Shown here: positions 59,201-64,000 of the stretch, in pieces
Layout of the letters: each line of letters opens with the position of its first letter
Position numbering within the stretch: position 1 is the stretch's first letter
Assembly: GCA_013399015.1 (NCBI GenBank)
Contig: VWZX01004911.1
Span: forward strand, 1,552,340-1,616,339
Direction: 5' to 3'
Length of the DNA: 64,000 bases
Source: Galbula dea
Taxonomy: Eukaryota > Chordata > Aves > Piciformes > Galbulidae
Translations under genes and position numbers: made by a program
Notes under the pieces: generated by a model
What the model was told of the DNA's origin: nothing
Seen by the model: only the letters and a program-made list of their open reading frames with translations
Database searches by the model: none

Positions 59201-62200
59201 AAAGAAAGATGACTGTAGTTGTCCTGACTACCAGAGCGATATCACATCTCTGTAGCTCTGTTTCTAAGAGATGTTGTATTTACTGGTGGCTGAAGTCTAG
59301 CAACAGTCTCATCACAAACCTCTGGAGCTCAAATTTGCTGCCTTTATGCCCATCAGGAGATGTTGGCATTCATGACCTTTTGTTGTTGGCCAGCATCTCC
59401 ATAGTGTCCATACCTTGCATTCCAAAGAATGAGACTGAAATTTTTCTTGAAATCAAAGACTCTTCCTCTCTGAAGATCTTGAAAACTTCAACCTATGCCT
59501 CAGATACTTGTGTGATCTGCCACATTCTCCAAATCTGAGGGGTTTGCTTATTTACTTCCAGACACTCAGTGGAGAATGGGCTGGCAGTGGCCATCCTGGG
59601 AAGGCAGCTTGCTGCCTCTAACCAGTGCTGGATGTGTTTTACCTCCTCCAGAACAATGACTGTTCTCCCACGTGTTGATTCATTTGGGATCACCAGAGGG
59701 TTGGGAAGGTGGCACTAGTGTTGTCTCTAATAAAGATTCTTCACCTGGTGTGCACATTATTCACACATTTTGGGGAGGTTTCCTAATTAGCATGCCAATT
59801 TTACCTAGCAGTGTGTATTTCAGCATTATAATTACCCAAGTTTACTTTAGGATACACTCTTGGCTCATCTGTGGTCCAGGAATGACACGTTTTATCTTCT
59901 AAGTCAGCAACAGCAAAACATCAGACATGCTGGTTTATTTCACATCCTAAGCAAGGTTTGCTACTCTCCCTGGTGCCTCCACCATGGTTTCAAGCAAAAC
60001 TTCTTGATACATTTTTAGCCTTGCTCTCTCAGCGTCACTAGGAAGTCAGAGCAGATCCTGAGGCTTGGTCCTGCTGCCAAAAAAAGCTCATCTTAGTCAC
60101 AACAGGATTGTTTTATATCATCTTGACATTGATGCTTAACAAATAACTGCACCTGGTGTGTTTGAAAGGTGCAGAACCCAACAGGTTTTGCCTATCATTT
60201 AAGGCATTAAACCCCATTTTGTCTGGGAAGAAAGAGAATGTATCAGTCCCTCTGTGACAGAGGGTTTTTTTGCCTTGTTAGGTATAATTAGACCCACAGG
60301 CATGAAACAAGATTTCTGTTGCTTAGGTGATCAGGTTTTCCTATTGCTCACTCCTCACTTGAAATTTTAATCCTCTTTTGTGACATTAAAATTCTTTCAA
60401 TACCAAATCACAATGACATCATAGGCAAAGAAGGACTGTTTCTGAGTGAATAAGAAGGCAGTAGGGGCAAAATCTCCCAAGCAAAGAAACATTATTTTCA
60501 TGCAAATGATCTGGATAATAAAAAGCAGGAAGGGAAAGATGCAATTTACTGAAATGGAAAACTTTCTGTACCTTAGATACCCAAAGAATTAACTTCATTC
60601 CTATTGTTCTTTGGGCCTTGATGTAACATGTATACCCCAAACAGATTAATCTAACTCTAGGAAAACACTCTTGAAGTGAGTTAAACCCAAAAACCTCATG
60701 TGGGAAGCCTTGGGAAGTTTGGTGGTGTAGATCCTGGGTGTGGATGCCTGGATGCAAATCCTTATTCCCAGTGGGGTTCAGGCTAGCCTCTGGAAATGGA
60801 AAGGAGTCTCTCACTCCAGTCTGGTTCAGATGTTGCTGAAATTTTCCAGGAATAACTGCTCCTGTGAGAGCTCCACTCAGAGTGACAGAGATCTTGCTGG
60901 AATGACTCTTCTTCATCAAGACTACAAGAATCTCCAGAAATATTTCTTCTGCCTCCCTCTGTATCCATGTCCTGGTTGTGCTGACTTTGTCTTTGCACAC
61001 CTCAGGCTTCACACTATTTTCCTCATTTGCAGCCCAAATTAACTATCAAGAAGATTTTACCAATCTTCAATAAAAGTCTGCATGTTTTTCCAGTTAAATC
61101 CAGCCCTAAATCCAGCATGGATTTCAGATCTGTTTAATCTTTCAATGTTTAGTTGATCTATGCTGCTGTCTTAAGCTGCTGCTGGAGGAGAGGGTTATGA
61201 TTTCCCTGTGGTGGCTGCCCAGCAGGGGTAAATGAGTTCCTGAACAACTAAATACCTGTTTTCATACCCATGTTTCTAGCATAGAAAAAAGAAGGAAGAA
61301 AGAAAAGCAAATAAATGACAGAGTATAAAAATTGGTTCCCTGTAGAATAGTCCTCAAAGTTTTGCAGGAATAATTGAATTTTTTTATATAGATCATTATT
61401 TTGAAGGCTGTGTGCAGCAGTGAGCTTCAGCACTTTCACCTGGCACCTTATGCTTCTACTGAAAAACTATCATCATGAGGGAATAACTCTGTCAGCTCAG
61501 ATAGCAATCTTTATGTCATTAACTTCTGATGACTAAAGAAAGTAGCATGTCAAACAGAATGGAAAAAAACATATGGCCACCTCTGAAAGTACAATAGCAT
61601 AGGAAAATAATTCCATTTGGGAGAATAATGTTAATTCAACAGGAAGAGTATATGCATAAAGTGGCTGCTAGTTTGTTTCAATCACAAATAATTACATTTC
61701 CCTGTGTCTAAATTTCCTTGCCTCTTTTAATGCCTCTAGGAAACATATGGGAGCCTGTAATAATGCCACATGCAGCCTCCTCCTGGATTCAGACCAGAGA
61801 GAAAATTTTCACTTTTCTTTACATTTTAGAGCTTTCTCCCCCCTTTACTGAACAGATTTTTCAGATTTGGAAAATGTACCCTCCTCTTCTTCAAGTTTGA
61901 ATCTTACTGTTGGTTTTAAGTAGTGCAAGTATCAGCTGTGTAAGACATGCAAAATTTAGTTCTTTTTACTTCCCCCCTCTGCTTTCAGCCTTCTGCCTAT
62001 TAAAATAATTAAGGATGCTCAGCCCTTTGCTGGATCAGGTCATGTCCCTCCCTCCTTGCAGAGATGATCTGATATTTCAGAAGACATGGCAACAACTGAG
62101 GAATTTGCCTAGCATTTGGCATTCTCTCTCTAGAAGCCTTGGATTTCTGGGATAAGCAATATGGCTACAACTATTTCTGTCATTCTTTTAGAGCACCATG

Positions 62201-63083
62201 TGTTAATGCCCTTAACAGAGTAAAAAATTCCTTCCAAATCCTGCATCAGTTTTGAGATGCCACGTGGATGTCTGTAGAAGGCTATCATCTGTCTGCTTGT
62301 GCATTAAAACCAGTCCCTTAACTTTTGCTGAGGTTTTTTTTTGGTACATCTTTGATATAGAATCTAAGAGAACTTTTCTTCCATAGGGGAAGGAAAGTCC
62401 CTGAGACCCCTGGAGAGCATTACCAGCTTTATTGCACAGAAACTCAGAAACTGCTGCAGTCTGCAGGAGACCATGGGCTGGGTTTAGTGTTTGACAAACT
62501 GGCTCATTAGCTACTGTGTTATATATAAATGTATAATATATTTGTATATATACACATGTATATACATGTATTTTGATTGTAGGCATAGTTTTTACATGCA
62601 GAAGTGCACACACAGTCCTGCACCAAATTACATTCAGGTCCATAAATCATCCTGCAAGATAAGTAACTTCAGTATTCTGGCATGTTTCAGTGTTTCCAAA
62701 TAGAATCTCCTTTCTGAGTGATGAGGACCTCTTGAAAGGATTTTTGATCTCATTTGAAAGCTTTAGGTCTGTTTTCAAAACCCATTCTTTCAGTATGAAA
62801 TGTGGGGGAAGTTTTGCTTTAACTGAGCTCCCTAGGGAATTGTCCAAAAGTTGGAGCTTGATCATTTTGCATATCTTTTAATAAACCAACAAAGATAGTT
62901 TGCTAGAGACATGTTTTTCTCCCCATTAAACCTGTCAAGGAGGAAGAACCAAAAAGATAAACCTATTTGTTGTCAGAGTCTGATCACACAGCCCTTTAGA
63001 GCAGCACTGAGTCTTCTTCCAGTGGTTCCCAGCTTTCTCCCAGTTACCTAAGTCCTTAGCAAGAAGATTTGTTTGTTTGATTA
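59201..63083. other. Gene-poor intergenic DNA
   Basis: No recognisable exon, RNA gene or long transposon in about 3.9 kb. AT content is higher than in the gene region. A TA/TG-rich simple-sequence patch lies at about 62518-62573. In human the next gene beyond MRGBP is NTSR1, but I found no NTSR1 C-terminal exon here, so it would lie beyond the window. Confidence 0.65.
62518..62573. repeat. TA/TG-rich simple repeat
   Basis: Repeated TATATA, TGTATA and ATGTATATACATGTA blocks over about 55 bp, including a palindromic part. No gene context. Confidence 0.75.
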
Positions 63084-63255
63084 GGCATTGGCCCAGGCTG
63101 CCTGGGGCAGTGGTGGAGTCACCATCCTTGGAGGGGTGCAAAAAACACAGAGATGTGGTATTTAGGGACAAGGTTTAGTGGCATGGGGGTGATGGGTTGA
63201 TGGTTGGACTTCAAGATCTTAAAGGTTTCTTCCAGCCCTGCTGATTCTGTGGTTC
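63084..63255 (+). mobile_element. CR1 LINE 3'-end fragment near the right edge
   Basis: A sense CR1 end with 'gcccaggctgcctggggcag', 'tggtggagtcaccatccttg', 'gatggttggacttcaagatc' and a degenerate tail 'ctgattctgtggttctt'. It is the complement of the type found at 7223 and 11630. Confidence 0.85.
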
Positions 63256-64000
63256 TTAAAACAAGAACATTGAATGAGGAATTCATTCTCAGATCCTGCC
63301 TGCATGGCTTCTTACAGGGGAAAAAGATGGAATTCAACTCAAAGGAGGAGGAGGGGGTGTTGAAGCAGCAAAGAAGAGGGAAGCAGCTGTCAGGCAGAGG
63401 AGACATTCTGTTTCCTGAGACATATGTTCTTGAACTGAACTTTTCCCTTGTGATCTGTTGTGCTTATTCTCCCAGCAGAGAGAGGCTATGCAGTAGATGG
63501 GCATCAGATGGCAAGCCTTGGAGAATAGATTGAAAACAGTGCAAATAATCATCTCTGGGCATACACAGAGATGTTCATTACTGCTGCTGTTATACTTCCA
63601 GATATCCCAGTGCAGAGCAGGAACTGGGGAAGGAATAGCCATCTCACTGATGGTTCAGTTGGTAAATCCATCAGATCCCAGGCTTACAGAGAAGTCTAAA
63701 GAAGAAATAAGGTGGATTTAGAGTGAACCAGTTCAAGGTGAGCCCAAGATTCAGTTCATGAATCTCTGGCTATGCCAAGCCAATAGCTGAAGACTGAAGG
63801 ATGTTTTACTGGAGGTGATTTTTATTTATTATAGTGCTTAAAGCATCTGCCAAACTCAGCTCACATTAGCCCAGCTGGTCAGTGTAAATGTAGAAAAGAT
63901 TCCCTTCCTTCTCTTGTACTTAAGCTGTCTCCAACTTAAGTGGTAATCAAAGGGCTAGAGAATTTATGGATTTCAGTGAAGGTGAAATTTCCTAGAGACT
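63256..64000. other. Unassigned sequence at the window edge
   Basis: No coding exon, repeat family or RNA gene recognised in the last 745 bp. Confidence 0.6.

Noticed and set aside
60419..61012. Minus-strand open frame of 197 codons in the intergenic region
   Set aside because: No recognisable domain, no collagen-, GPCR- or retroelement-like motif, no CpG island and no splice context. I could not link it to NTSR1. Treated as chance.
1..64000. CRISPR arrays, bacterial-type operons, tRNA or rRNA genes, intact retrovirus
   Set aside because: None seen. The DNA is a vertebrate chromosome, and the only repeats with regular spacing are the minisatellite and microsatellites listed.

Overview
The window is vertebrate nuclear DNA, almost certainly from a bird. 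It holds split genes with canonical GT-AG introns, CpG-island promoters, and many 3'-end fragments of CR1 LINEs, the dominant avian retrotransposon. Four genes are recognisable: the 3' end of TCFL5 (+), complete COL9A3 (-), complete OGFR (-) and complete MRGBP (-). The same neighbours lie in the same relative order on human 20q13.33 (MRGBP-OGFR-COL9A3 co-oriented, TCFL5 converging on COL9A3), so this is a conserved syntenic block shown here in inverted orientation. I did not identify the species.

Layout. 1-1500: last two coding exons of TCFL5, a bHLH transcription factor. 1501-3257: convergent 3' UTR space. 3258-37750: COL9A3, 32 coding exons, 675 codons plus stop, encoding the alpha3 chain of fibril-associated cartilage collagen IX. 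Nearly every exon is a whole number of Gly-X-Y triplets (mostly 54 bp). 37751 to about 39.6 kb: COL9A3 promoter side and short intergenic DNA. About 39.6-51505: OGFR, seven coding exons, 675 codons plus stop, with a CpG-island promoter carrying two CCAAT boxes. About 53.2-58743: MRGBP, five coding exons, 212 codons plus stop, a NuA4/TIP60 complex subunit, also with a CpG island. 58.9-64.0 kb: gene-poor DNA with two CR1 fragments.

The genes are not an operon and have unrelated roles: cartilage matrix (COL9A3), growth-inhibitory opioid peptide receptor (OGFR), histone acetylation (MRGBP) and transcription (TCFL5). Adjacency is inherited synteny. I found no novel multi-gene system. The points most worth a second look are a Gly-to-Ala break in the collagen IX triple helix (codon 318), an ISRE-like cluster in a locally CpG-rich block of OGFR intron 1, and a 36-bp minisatellite in OGFR intron 3. 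The minisatellite is partly duplicated exactly around a single N, which looks like an assembly fault. Exon boundaries were read by hand from splice signals and reading-frame continuity; protein comparisons are from memory of the human proteins, not from a search.
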